This document shows, one piece after another, positions 54,060-62,316 of a DNA stretch of 64,000 nucleotides. Location: assembly GCA_963770375.1 (NCBI GenBank), contig CAVYPM010000029.1:1-64000 (forward strand). The letters run 5' to 3'. Under the pieces are notes generated by a model that did no database searches, was not told the origin of the DNA, and saw nothing but the letters and a program-made list of their open reading frames with translations. The stretch comes from DASVBE01 sp963770375. Lineage in GTDB: Bacteria > Actinomycetota > Actinomycetes > Streptosporangiales > Streptosporangiaceae. Every line of letters begins with the position of its first letter. Positions within the stretch are counted from its first letter, which is position 1. A program made the position numbers and the translations under genes.

Positions 54060-55816
54060 ATGATCGGGCTCCTGCTCGTTGGGGTGGTCGCCGGCTTCCT
54101 GGCCGGCATCTCGCCGTGCATCCTGCCCGTGCTCCCGGTCGTCCTGGTCGCCGGGGCCACCGGCCCGGGCCCTGCCGGGCAAGGCACTGCCGGGCCGGGC
54201 ACTGCCGGGCCGGGCCCGGCCGGGTCACGCGAGCCGGCCGGCGCCCGCCGGCGCCCCGCGGCGTGGCCCGCCCGGTGGCCGTCGTGACCGGCCTGGTCGT
54301 GAGCTTCAGCGTCCTGCTGCTGGCGGGCTCGGAGATCATCTCGCTGCTGCACCTGCCGCAGGACTCGCTCCGCGACGCCGGCCTCGCGCTGCTGATCCTG
54401 GTCGGCCTCGGCTACCTGATCCCGCCCCTCGGCGGGATGCTCGAGCGCCCGTTTGCCCGGCTCGGGACCAGGAAGCCGGGTGGCCGCCGGGGCGGGTTCG
54501 TGCTGGGGCTCGCGCTCGGGGTGCTGTACATCCCGTGCGCCGGGCCGGTCCTGGCCGCCATCACCGTGGTCGGGGCTACCCACCGGGTCGGGCTGACCGC
54601 CGTCTTCGTCACGGTCGCGTTCGCGGTCGGCACGGCCATACCGCTGCTCGCCGTCGCCCTGGCCGGTCAGCAGCTGTCCCGGCGGGTCGGCGCGCTGCGC
54701 CGGCGCGCGCCGCAGATCCGGCTGGCGGGCGGGGTCGTGCTGATCGTGATGGCGGTGGCGATCGCGCTCAGCACGTTCCAGGGCCTGGAGCGCGTGGTGC
54801 CCGGCTACTCGACCGCGCTGCAGGGCTCGGCCTCGGTCCGCCACCAGCTCGGCACGCTCACCGGCCGGAAGGCCACCACGCTGACCAAGTGCAATCCGGA
54901 AGCCACCGCGCTGCAGAACTGCGGCCCGGCCCCGGCCTTCACCGGCATCGCCGGCTGGCTGAACACGCCCGGCGGCAAGCCGCTGACCCTCCCCCAGCTA
55001 CGGGGCAAGGTCGTGCTCGTCGACTTCTGGACCTACTCCTGCATCAACTGCCAGCGCACGCTGCCGCACGTCGAGGCCTGGTACCGGGACTACGCAAAAG
55101 ACGGGCTCGTGGTCGTCGGCGTGCACACCCCGGAGTTCGCGTTCGAGCACGTCGTCTCGAACGTCCGGAGCCAGGCGGCGGACCTCGGCGTGCACTACCC
55201 GGTGGCGATCGACAACGATTACGCCACCTGGAACGCCTACAGCAACGAGTACTGGCCCGCCGAGTACCTGATCGACGCCCAGGGCAACGTGCGGCACGTG
55301 GACTTCGGCGAGGGCCAGTACGCCACGACCGAGCAGCTGATCCGCCAGCTGCTCACCGCCGCGCACCCGGGGGTGGCGCTGCCGCCCGCGACGGACGTGC
55401 CCAACCTGACGCCGGCCGGCCAGATGAACCCGGAGACCTACCTCGGCTACGAGCAGCTCCAGTACCTCGACCCGGCCGGGCCCATTGCGCGGAACGCGCC
55501 CGCCGTCTACCACTTCCCGGCGTCGCTCCCGCTGGGCGCCCTGGGACTGGCCGGGACGTGGGCCCTGCACGCGCAGGAAGCCACCGCCGGCCCCGGCGCC
55601 GAGCTGGAGCTCGGCTTCCTGGCCAAGGACATCTACCTGGTGCTCGGCGGCCACGGAACCGTCGATGTGAGCGTGGATGGCCGCCACCTCGCGACGGTCA
55701 GGGTCGGCACGGTGCCGAGGCTCTACACGCTGTACCAGGCGGGCGCCACCCACAGCGGCACACTGCACCTGCAGGTCTCGCCCGGCGTGCAGGCCTACGA
55801 CTTCACGTTCGGCTGA
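54060..55816 (+). CDS. DipZ-like cytochrome c biogenesis / thioredoxin fusion, one frameshift
   Basis: The reconstructed protein has three parts. First is a CcdA/DsbD-type membrane domain (IGLLLVGVVAGFLAGISPCI with the conserved Cys-Pro, VVSFSVLLLAGSEIISLLHL, GVLYIPCAGPVLAAITVVGA with the second cysteine). Next is a TlpA-like thioredoxin domain (VLVDFWTYSCINCQRTLPHV, active site CINC; VVGVHTPEFAFEHVVSNV). Last is a beta-sandwich end (VALPPATDVPNLTPAGQM, AGPGAELELGFLAKDIYLVL). This is mycobacterial DipZ architecture, carrying reductant across the membrane. After ~65 residues, in a Gly/Pro/Ala-rich loop, the frame changes near 54,250; the remaining 520 residues are open. The indel is probably a GC-rich read error. 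Confidence 0.8.
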
Positions 55817-55818
55817 CG

Positions 55819-57258
55819 TCAGTCGCCGAGTTCGGCGCGGCGGCGGGTGACGTACTCGGACAGCTCGGCCTCGATCGCCTCGTCCAGCGGGGGCTGCTCG
55901 TATCCCTCCAGGGTTTTGGCGCAGATCTCGCCGGCCCGGGCGGTGGCGTCCAGGCCGCCGAGGCGGAGCCAGCGCTCGTAGTTGGCGGTGGAGGACAGCA
56001 GCGGGCGGTAGAAGCACTCGCGGAAGCGTTCCATGGTGTGGGCGGCGCCGAGGAAGTGGCCGCCGTGGCGAACCTCGTCGTGGGCGCCGAACGCCAGGGC
56101 CGCCTCGTCGATCTCCAGCGGGGTGAACTCGACCCGGAGCATCCGCAGCAGCTCGACGTCCACGATGAACTTCTCGTAGCAGCTGACCAGGCCGCCCTCC
56201 AGCCAGCCGGCCGCGTGCATCACGAAGTTGGTGCCGGCCAGGAACGTCGGCAGCAGCGTCATCAGCGACTCGTACGCCGCCTGCGCGTCGCAGGTCTGGC
56301 TGGAGTTCAGCCCGCCGCCGGTGCGGAACGGCAGCCCGAAGTGCCGGGCCAGCTGGCCGGTGCACAGCAGCCCGATCCCGGACTCGGGGGTGCCGAAGCT
56401 GGGCGACCCGGACTGCATGTCGATGTTGGACAGGAACGAGCCGAAGATGACCGGGCAGCCGGGCCGGATCAGCTGGGCCAGCGCGATGCCGGTCAGCGCC
56501 TCGGCCAGCTGCTGGACCAGCGCCGCCGGGATCGTCACCGGGGACATCGCGCCCATCAGCAGGAACGGGGTGAGCACCACCGGCTGGTTGGCCGCGCAGT
56601 ACTCGAACTGGGCGTCCAGCATGCGGTCGTCCCAGCGCAGCGGCGAGTTGCAGTTGACCAGCGAGATCGTGGCCGGGGTGGCCTCGATCGCGGCCCGGCC
56701 GCCGAACAGGATCTCGGTCATCGCGATCGTGTCCGCGGCGTTCGGCCCGGACACCACGTTGCCCATGTAGATCTTGTCGGTGAGCGTCTGCAGGGCGTAG
56801 ATCATGTCCAGGTGCCGCGAATCCAGCGGCGCGTCGTTGGGCTCGCAGATCACCCCGCCGGCCGAGTCGAGCTGCGGGAACGCCTGGGACAGCATGGCCA
56901 GGCGGCGGAAGTCGTCCATCGTCGCGTCCCGCCGGACGTCGCCCTCGCGGACGAACGGCGAGCCGTAGACCGCGCTGAACACCATCTGGTCGCCGCCGAT
57001 GTGCACGGTGTTGGCCGGGTTGCGGGCCTGCACGTCGAACTCCCGCGGCGCCTTGGCCACCTGCTCGAGCACGAACTCCGGGTCGAACCGGACGACGTCG
57101 TCCTCGACCTTCTGGCCCGCCCGGCGGAACAGCTCGACCGCCTCCGGCTTGGCGAACTGCACGCCGATCTCCGACACGATCCGCCGCCAGCCCTTGTCCA
57201 GCACGGCGATGGCGTCCGGCGACAGGATCTCGTAACGGGGCATGCGGTTGGAGAACAT
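55819..57258 (-). CDS. MttB-family corrinoid-dependent methyltransferase (non-pyrrolysine)
   Basis: 479 residues from ATG 57256-57258 (GAGGTGG upstream). It has the trimethylamine/quaternary-amine methyltransferase barrel: YEILSPDAIAVLDKGWRRIV, DDVVRFDPEFVLEQVAKAPR, VFSAVYGSPFVREGDVRRDA, GVICEPNDAPLDSRHLDMIY, IRPGCPVIFGSFLSNIDMQS and PFRTGGGLNSSQTCDAQAAY. There is no in-frame TAG in the whole gene, so it is not a pyrrolysine enzyme; such members (MtgB and relatives) act on glycine betaine, proline betaine, carnitine or related quaternary amines. It would pass a methyl group to the corrinoid protein encoded divergently. An ATG at 57336 would add 26 residues through a repeat region. Confidence 0.92.
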   Translation of the reverse strand: MFSNRMPRYEILSPDAIAVLDKGWRRIVSEIGVQFAKPEAVELFRRAGQKVEDDVVRFDPEFVLEQVAKAPREFDVQARNPANTVHIGGDQMVFSAVYGSPFVREGDVRRDATMDDFRRLAMLSQAFPQLDSAGGVICEPNDAPLDSRHLDMIYALQTLTDKIYMGNVVSGPNAADTIAMTEILFGGRAAIEATPATISLVNCNSPLRWDDRMLDAQFEYCAANQPVVLTPFLLMGAMSPVTIPAALVQQLAEALTGIALAQLIRPGCPVIFGSFLSNIDMQSGSPSFGTPESGIGLLCTGQLARHFGLPFRTGGGLNSSQTCDAQAAYESLMTLLPTFLAGTNFVMHAAGWLEGGLVSCYEKFIVDVELLRMLRVEFTPLEIDEAALAFGAHDEVRHGGHFLGAAHTMERFRECFYRPLLSSTANYERWLRLGGLDATARAGEICAKTLEGYEQPPLDEAIEAELSEYVTRRRAELGD

Positions 57259-57266
57259 GGCCACCT

Positions 57267-57341
57267 CTGGTTCTGCTCGGTCCGCTGGTTCTGCTTGGTC
57301 AGCCTGATTCTGCTCAGTCAGCCTGGTCCTTCTCAATCAGC
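57267..57341. repeat. Four tandem 18-19-bp repeats upstream of the MttB-like gene
   Basis: Units start at 57267, 57285, 57304 and 57323, each beginning CTG(G/A)T and ending (C/T)(G/A)(G/A)TC(A/C)GC. They sit 9-83 bp before the MttB start. They could be an operator array for a dimeric regulator, or be translated (repeated NQADQAEPADRAEP) if the longer start is used. Confidence 0.5.
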
Positions 57342-57378
57342 ACTGCGGGGCCGGCCTTGACCGCCTGGTCAGCCGGAA

Positions 57379-57419
57379 TCTACGATCACATCGTAGAACG
57401 AGGTTCCGCAAAGTGGAAC
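57379..57419. promoter_or_regulatory. Two palindromes in the divergent mttB-like / iclR promoter
   Basis: TCTACGAT-cac-ATCGTAGA (57379-57397) is a perfect 8-bp inverted repeat. GTTCCgcaaagtGGAAC (57403-57419) follows, with the TTCC..GGAA form frequently seen as an IclR-family operator. Both lie between the divergent starts, the second 22 bp before the regulator's GTG. They are good candidates for autoregulation and for control of both transcripts. Confidence 0.6.
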
Positions 57420-57441
57420 TGCCCAGATGAGGGGGCGGCGC

Positions 57442-58218
57442 GTGCCGAGCCCGACCGGAACCCAGGCCGTTGACCGGGCGGCACTGCTACTGCGGGAAGT
57501 CGTGCACTGCCCAGACCCGGTCACGTTCACCGAGCTGACCGCCGCCACCGGGCTGGCCAAGAGCACCACCTCCCGGCTGCTGATGGCGCTGGAACGGGCC
57601 GGCCTGGTCCGCCGCGACGCCCACGGCCATTTCCGTCCCGGCGAGATGTTCATCCGGTACGCCTGGCGCGGCGGGGCCGAGGCCGGGCTGACCGCGGTGG
57701 CCCAGCCGTTCCTGGCGGAGCTGGGCGCGGCCACCGGCGAGACCATCAACCTCGGCGTGGCCAGCGGCGGCCGGGTCGAGCAGGTCGCCCAGGTGGACAG
57801 CACCTACCTGATCGGCGGCACGAACTGGGTCGGCCTGTCGGTGCCGCTGCACTGCGCGGCGCTGGGCAAGGTGCTGCTCGCCTGGGGCGCCGCCGAGCTG
57901 CCGCCGGGCCGGCTCGAGCGGGCCGCGCCGAAAACCATCACCAGCCGTGCCACGCTCGCCGCCGACCTGGTAAAGGTCCGCACTAAGGGTTACGCAGTAA
58001 CGGACGAGGAGCTTGAGCCAGGACTGATAGCAGTGGCGGCGCCGGTGTTCCGGGACGGCGGGGTGCTGGTCGCCGCGCTGTCGGTGTCCGGCCCGTCCAG
58101 CCGCCTGCACGGGGACCGGATCACTCACGCCGCACGGCACGCCGTGGCGCAGGCCGCCGCGCTGTCCGCGGCGCTCGGCCACGAACCACCGCCCGAACAC
58201 AGAGAGGGTGCGCAGTGA
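57442..58218 (+). CDS. IclR-family transcriptional regulator
   Basis: 258 residues. I place the start at GTG 57442 because GAGGGGG lies six bases upstream; ATG 57427 lacks a ribosome site. The winged helix is TFTELTAATGLAKSTTSRLL, MALERAGLVRRDAHGHF, and the effector domain contains LGAATGETINLGVASGGRVE, VPLHCAALGKVLLAWGAAEL, VRTKGYAVTDEELEPGLIAV and APVFRDGGVLVAALSVSGP. The last gene of its strand position overlaps the corrinoid protein start by GTGA, so regulator and pathway genes are one transcript. The probable ligand is a methylated amine or metabolite of the route (inference). Confidence 0.9.
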   Translation: MPSPTGTQAVDRAALLLREVVHCPDPVTFTELTAATGLAKSTTSRLLMALERAGLVRRDAHGHFRPGEMFIRYAWRGGAEAGLTAVAQPFLAELGAATGETINLGVASGGRVEQVAQVDSTYLIGGTNWVGLSVPLHCAALGKVLLAWGAAELPPGRLERAAPKTITSRATLAADLVKVRTKGYAVTDEELEPGLIAVAAPVFRDGGVLVAALSVSGPSSRLHGDRITHAARHAVAQAAALSAALGHEPPPEHREGAQ

Positions 58219-58880
58219 CCACAGAAGAGCTTCTGAAGCAGCTGTACGACGCCACCCTGGTGGGCAACGCCCCCGAGGTCCTGAGCCTCACCAACCAGGG
58301 GCTGGCGACGGGCCTCGGCCCGGAAATCCTGCTGTACGAGGCGCTGATCCCCAGCCTGGAGGAGGTCGGCGCGCGGTTCGAGCGCGGCGACTTCTTCGTC
58401 CCCGAGATGCTGATCGCGGGCAAGGCGATGGCCGGGGCGCTGGAGGTGCTCCGCCCGCTGCTGGCCGAGACCGGCGCCGAGTCGATCGGCACGATCGTGA
58501 TGGGCACGGTCAAGGGCGACGTGCACGACATCGGCAAGAACCTGGTCAACATCATGTTCGAGGGCGCCGGGTTCCAGGTCATCGACCTGGGCGTGCAGGT
58601 GGCGCCGGAGAAGTTCGTGGACGCGATCCGGGAGCACCAGCCCGACATCGTCGGGTTCTCCGCGTTCCTCACCACGACCATGCCGATGTTCAAGGCGAAC
58701 ATCAACGCGCTGCAGAAGGCCGGCCTGCGCGACCAGGTGATCGTGATGGTCGGCGGCGCCCCGGTGACCCAGGAGTACGCGGACGTGGTCGGGGCGGACG
58801 GGTACGCGGCCGACGCGTCGGCCGCCGTGGTCCGGGCCAAGGAACTGCTCCAGCGGCGCCGCGCGCTGGCCAGCGCCTGA
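58215..58880 (+). CDS. Corrinoid (cobalamin-binding) methyl-carrier protein
   Basis: 221 residues in two parts. Residues 1-85 are the four-helix cap (ELLKQLYDATLVGNAPEVLS, ALIPSLEEVGARFERGDFFV, MAGALEVLRPLL). Residues 90-215 are the B12 Rossmann domain, with the base-off/His-on signature TVKGDVHDIGKNLVNIMFEG (D102, H104, G107), VIDLGVQVAPEKFVDAIREH and VMVGGAPVTQEYADVVGADG. This is the MtgC/MttC/MtbC-type carrier that receives a methyl group from the MttB-like enzyme and gives it to the methyl-THF transferase. GTG start in the stop of iclR. One of the best-determined genes in the window. Confidence 0.95.
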   Translation: MTTEELLKQLYDATLVGNAPEVLSLTNQGLATGLGPEILLYEALIPSLEEVGARFERGDFFVPEMLIAGKAMAGALEVLRPLLAETGAESIGTIVMGTVKGDVHDIGKNLVNIMFEGAGFQVIDLGVQVAPEKFVDAIREHQPDIVGFSAFLTTTMPMFKANINALQKAGLRDQVIVMVGGAPVTQEYADVVGADGYAADASAAVVRAKELLQRRRALASA

Positions 58881-58897
58881 GCGGCGGGGCAGGCGCG

Positions 58898-59779
58898 ATG
58901 GAGACCGTGCTGCGGTCGGCCACCAGGGAGCTGCGGATCGGCCCGGAGCAGCCGTTCTGCATCATCGGCGAGCGGATCAACCCGACCGGCCGGAAGATCT
59001 TCCAGGACCAGCTCCGGGCCGGCGATCTGTCCCGGGTGGAAATTGACGTGGCCCAGCAGGTGGCCGGCGGGGCCATGGTGCTGGACATCAACATGGGCGC
59101 GCCGCTGGCCGACGAGGTCGCGCTGATGGACCGCGCGGTCCGGCTCGTGCAGGATCTCTGCGACCTGCCGCTGTGCATCGACTCCTCGGTGATCGAGGCG
59201 CTGGACGCGGGCCTGTCCGCCTACCAGGGCAAGGCGCTGGTCAACTCGGTGACCGCGGAGGACGACCGGATGGCGGAGATCCTTCCGCTGGTGGCCAGGT
59301 ACGGCGCGGCCGTGATCGCGCTGCCCAACGACGAGGAGGAGATCCCGGCCGAGCCGGAGCGCCGGGTGGCGCTGGCCCGGAAGATCATCGAGACCGCGAC
59401 CGGCGTGTACGGCATCCCGCTCGAGGACATCGTGATCGACCCGCTGGCCATGCCGGTGGGCGCGGATACCTCGCTGGTCGCCGCCACCCTGGAGACGATC
59501 CGGCTGCTGACCGCCGAGTTCGGGGTGAACATGACGCTCGGCGCGTCGAACGTGTCGTTCGGCATGCCGGACCGGGCCGCGATCGGCAGCGCGTTCCTGC
59601 CCATGGCCATCAGGGACGGCCTGACCAGCGCGATCATGGACGCCCGGTCCGCGCCGCTGGTCCGCTCGGTCAAGGCCGCGGACCTGCTGCTGAACCGGGA
59701 CGCGTGGGGCGCGGCGTGGATCGCGGCGCACCGGGCCCAGCAGGCGGCTGAGCGGGCCGCCGCCGCGGCGGCCCCATGA
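58898..59779 (+). CDS. Methyl-THF:corrinoid methyltransferase (MtgA/MtvA-like)
   Basis: 293-residue pterin-binding barrel: FCIIGERINPTGRKIFQDQL (the typical opening), GGAMVLDINMGAPLADEVAL with the pterin Asp-x-Asn, LCIDSSVIEALDAGLSAYQG, ALVNSVTAEDDRMAEILPLV, EDIVIDPLAMPVGADTSLVA and NMTLGASNVSFGMPDRAAIG. This is the MeTr/DHPS family that moves a methyl group between a corrinoid protein and tetrahydrofolate. Following the corrinoid gene by 17 bp and overlapping the activator gene by four bases, it completes the transfer step to THF. Direction (to or from THF) is set by context: with an MttB-like donor enzyme it should make methyl-THF. Confidence 0.93.
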   Translation: METVLRSATRELRIGPEQPFCIIGERINPTGRKIFQDQLRAGDLSRVEIDVAQQVAGGAMVLDINMGAPLADEVALMDRAVRLVQDLCDLPLCIDSSVIEALDAGLSAYQGKALVNSVTAEDDRMAEILPLVARYGAAVIALPNDEEEIPAEPERRVALARKIIETATGVYGIPLEDIVIDPLAMPVGADTSLVAATLETIRLLTAEFGVNMTLGASNVSFGMPDRAAIGSAFLPMAIRDGLTSAIMDARSAPLVRSVKAADLLLNRDAWGAAWIAAHRAQQAAERAAAAAAP

Positions 59780-61659
59780 GCGAGGCGACCGCCGCCCAGG
59801 ATGACCGCGACCTGGCGGTTACCGGGCCGCGGCGGGTCGACCTGCAGTTCGAGCCGGCCGGCACCCGGGTGCGGGTGCCGCCGGGGGTGACCCTGTTCGA
59901 CGCGGCCAGCTGGCACGGCATCGCCATCGACTCGACCTGCGGCGGCCACGGCACCTGCAAGAAGTGCAAGGTCCAGATCGAGACCGGGACCGCACCGGTG
60001 ACCCCGCTCGACGCCCGTGCGTTCAGCCCCGACGAACTGCGCGACGGCTGGCGGCTGGCCTGCCGGGTGGTGACCTCCGACGATCTGCGGGTCACCGTGC
60101 CGCCGCTGGTCACCCGGCCCAAGGCGGCCACGGTGGGGGTCGGCCGCCAGGTCATCCTGCGGCCCGCCGCGCAGAAGCGCTACCTGGAGCTGTCCGAGCC
60201 GGACCTGTCCGACCAGCGCACCGACCTGGAGCGGGTGCTGGACGCCGTCGACGACCTGGAACTGCGGGCCGACCTGCACGCGCTGCGGCGGATCGGCCGG
60301 GTGCTCCGCGAGGCGGACTGGAAGGTCACCGCGGTGATCGTCGACGACGTGCTGATCGACGTGCAGCCCGGCGACACCACGGACCGGGTCTGCGGGATCG
60401 CGTTCGACCTGGGCACCACCACGGTGGTGGCCACGCTGCTCGACCTGACCACCGGCACCCCGCTGGCGGTGGCGTCCATGCTGAGCAAGCAGCAGCCGCA
60501 CGGCGCGGACGTGATCACCCGGATCAGCGCGGTGATGCTGGACCCGGCCAAGCTCGGCCTGCTGGCCGGGCTGGCCCAGCAGACCCTGGCCGAGCTGACC
60601 GCCGAGGTGTGCGGTCAGGCCGGGGTGGACCCGGCGGACGTGCTGGAGATCGCGGTGGCCGGCAACGCCACCATGACCCACCTGGCGCTGGGCATCGACC
60701 CGGAGCCGCTCGGGGTGGCGCCGTTCATCATGGCCACCCGGCGCTGGCCCGAGATCCTGGCCTCGGACTTCGGCCTGGCCGTGCACCCGCGCGCCCGGGC
60801 GGTGGTGTTCCCGTCGCTCGGCGCGTACGTCGGCGGCGACATCACCGCCGGGCTGCTGGCCGCCGGGATGGACCGGGACCGGCGCACCCGGCTGTTCATC
60901 GACATCGGCACGAACTGCGAGATCGTGCTGGGCAACCGGGACTGGCTGGTGGGCACGGCGGCGCCGGCCGGGCCCGCGTTCGAGGGCGCGGCGATCCGGT
61001 GCGGGATGCGGGCCTCGGACGGGGCCATCGAGGTGGTCACGATGACACCGGACAGCCTGGAGCTGACCGTGATCGGCGACGCGCCGCCCGCCGGGCTGTG
61101 CGGGTCGGGGCTGGTCGACGCGGTCGCCGAGCTGGTCAGGATCGGCCTGCTCGACCCCTCGGGCCGGTTCATCGCCGAAGACGACGCGGCCACGGCGGCG
61201 CCCGGGCTGGCCAGCCGGCTCACCATGCTCGGCCAGGAGCGCGTCTTCGTGCTGCACTGGCAGGGCGAGCCGGGTGACGTGGCGCGGTCGGTCTACCTGT
61301 CCCAGCGGGACGTGCGGGAGCTCCAGTTCGCCAAGGCGGCCATCGCCACCGGCTGGGCCATCCTGCTGGAGGAGGCGGATCTCGCGCCGGGCGACGTCCA
61401 GCAGGTTCTGCTGGCCGGGTCGTTCGGCAGCTACCTGTCCCCGGCCAGCGCGATCCGGCTCGGCCTGGTGCCGCGGCTGCCCGCGCTGCGGGTGGTCAGC
61501 GCGGGCAACGTGGCCGGCGAGGGAGCCAAGATGGCGCTGCTGTCGATGCGCGAGCGGGCCGGCGCGCTGGCCCTGCTGGAGGAGGTGAGGTATGTCGAGC
61601 TCTCCGACCGCGCGGACTTCAACGACCGGTTCGTCGGCCAGCTGCCGTTCCCGTCCTGA
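59776..61659 (+). CDS. Corrinoid reductive-activation protein (RamA/RACo-like, DUF4445)
   Basis: 627 residues. Residues ~20-105 are a ferredoxin-like 2Fe-2S domain with CGGHGTCKKC (Cys55, 61, 64) and Cys96 in WRLACRVV. The ASKHA ATPase core follows: GIAFDLGTTTVVATLLDLTT, EIAVAGNATMTHLALGIDPE, LFIDIGTNCEIVLGNRDWL, GLCGSGLVDAVAEL and VLLAGSFGSYLSPASAIRLG. These proteins use ATP and low-potential electrons to return accidentally oxidised Co(II) to Co(I) on the carrier protein. The start overlaps the methyltransferase stop (ATGA). Its presence shows that the corrinoid system is meant to work as a catalytic methyl shuttle. The electron donor is not encoded here. Confidence 0.93.
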   Translation: MSEATAAQDDRDLAVTGPRRVDLQFEPAGTRVRVPPGVTLFDAASWHGIAIDSTCGGHGTCKKCKVQIETGTAPVTPLDARAFSPDELRDGWRLACRVVTSDDLRVTVPPLVTRPKAATVGVGRQVILRPAAQKRYLELSEPDLSDQRTDLERVLDAVDDLELRADLHALRRIGRVLREADWKVTAVIVDDVLIDVQPGDTTDRVCGIAFDLGTTTVVATLLDLTTGTPLAVASMLSKQQPHGADVITRISAVMLDPAKLGLLAGLAQQTLAELTAEVCGQAGVDPADVLEIAVAGNATMTHLALGIDPEPLGVAPFIMATRRWPEILASDFGLAVHPRARAVVFPSLGAYVGGDITAGLLAAGMDRDRRTRLFIDIGTNCEIVLGNRDWLVGTAAPAGPAFEGAAIRCGMRASDGAIEVVTMTPDSLELTVIGDAPPAGLCGSGLVDAVAELVRIGLLDPSGRFIAEDDAATAAPGLASRLTMLGQERVFVLHWQGEPGDVARSVYLSQRDVRELQFAKAAIATGWAILLEEADLAPGDVQQVLLAGSFGSYLSPASAIRLGLVPRLPALRVVSAGNVAGEGAKMALLSMRERAGALALLEEVRYVELSDRADFNDRFVGQLPFPS

Positions 61660-61666
61660 CCCCCCC

Positions 61667-61725
61667 GTGCCTGACCCACCGTGCCTGACCCGGCCGTGCC
61701 TGACCCGGCCGTGCCTGACCCGGCC
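61667..61725. repeat. 15-bp tandem repeat carrying alternative GTG starts
   Basis: The unit GTGCCTGACCCGGCC is present at 61681, 61696 and 61711, with a 14-bp variant at 61667. Every copy contains an in-frame GTG, so copy-number change would add or remove VPDPA units at the N-terminus of the DUF1638 protein without breaking the frame. Confidence 0.75.
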
Positions 61726-62316
61726 GCGCCGGTGGCGGTGATCGCGTGCGGCGCGCTGGCCGGGCCGGTACGGGAGATCGCCGCCCGCCGCGGCTGGCCG
61801 GCCGAGGTGCACAGCCTGCCCGCGGTGCTGCACAACCGGCCCGCGCGGATCGCCCCCGCGGTCGAGCAGCTGGCCACGGACCTGCTCGGACGCGGCCGCC
61901 GGGTGGCGGTGGCCTACGCGGACTGCGGCAGCTACGGCGCGCTGGACGGGCTGTGCGAGCGGCTCGGCCTGGCCCGGCTGCCCGGGCTGCACTGCTACGA
62001 CGTGCTGGCCGGTCCCGGCCGGGTGGCCGCTCTCCTGCGCGCCGAGCCCGGCACCTACCTGCTCACCGACTTCCTGGTCCGCGGCTGGTCCCGGCTGGTG
62101 CTGGCGGAGCTGGGCCTGGACCGGCACCCGGAGCTGTGGCCGGACTACTTCGGGCACTACCGGCGGCTGGTCTGGCTGGCCCAGGACCGGGACGCCGGGC
62201 TGGACCGGGCCGCGGCGGCGATCGCCGCGAGCTTCGGCCTGCCGCTGATGATCGTGGAGACCGGCACGGGCCGCCTGGAGCGCGCGCTCGGCGAGCTGAT
62301 CGGCGCGGCGGCATGA
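61681..62316 (+). CDS. DUF1638-domain protein
   Basis: 211 residues. After the repeat-encoded PDPAVPDPAVPDPAAP comes the domain: VAVIACGALAGPVREIAARR, EVHSLPAVLHNRPARIAPAV, VAVAYADCGSYGALDGLCER and LYLDLT-type LLTDFLVRGWSRLVLAELGL. Conserved cysteines in IACGAL and ADCGSYG suggest a metal or corrinoid role. Homologues occur next to MttB and corrinoid proteins in many genomes, but the function is not established. The start is one of several repeated GTG codons; I use the first complete one. Its stop overlaps the MetF-like start, which makes it a firm member of the operon. Confidence 0.82.
   Translation: MPDPAVPDPAVPDPAAPVAVIACGALAGPVREIAARRGWPAEVHSLPAVLHNRPARIAPAVEQLATDLLGRGRRVAVAYADCGSYGALDGLCERLGLARLPGLHCYDVLAGPGRVAALLRAEPGTYLLTDFLVRGWSRLVLAELGLDRHPELWPDYFGHYRRLVWLAQDRDAGLDRAAAAIAASFGLPLMIVETGTGRLERALGELIGAAA

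Noticed and set aside
55819..57258. Pyrrolysine (amber readthrough) in the MttB-like gene
   Set aside because: The gene is open over its whole length without an in-frame TAG, and no pyl genes are present.
54079..57360. A 1,093-codon open frame on the plus strand
   Set aside because: It runs through DipZ in the wrong frame and then antisense through the MttB-like gene; it is Arg/Ala/Pro-rich and has no motif.
59221..62157. A 978-codon open frame on the minus strand
   Set aside because: It is the antisense shadow of the activator and DUF1638 genes, which have full catalytic motifs and correct spacing.
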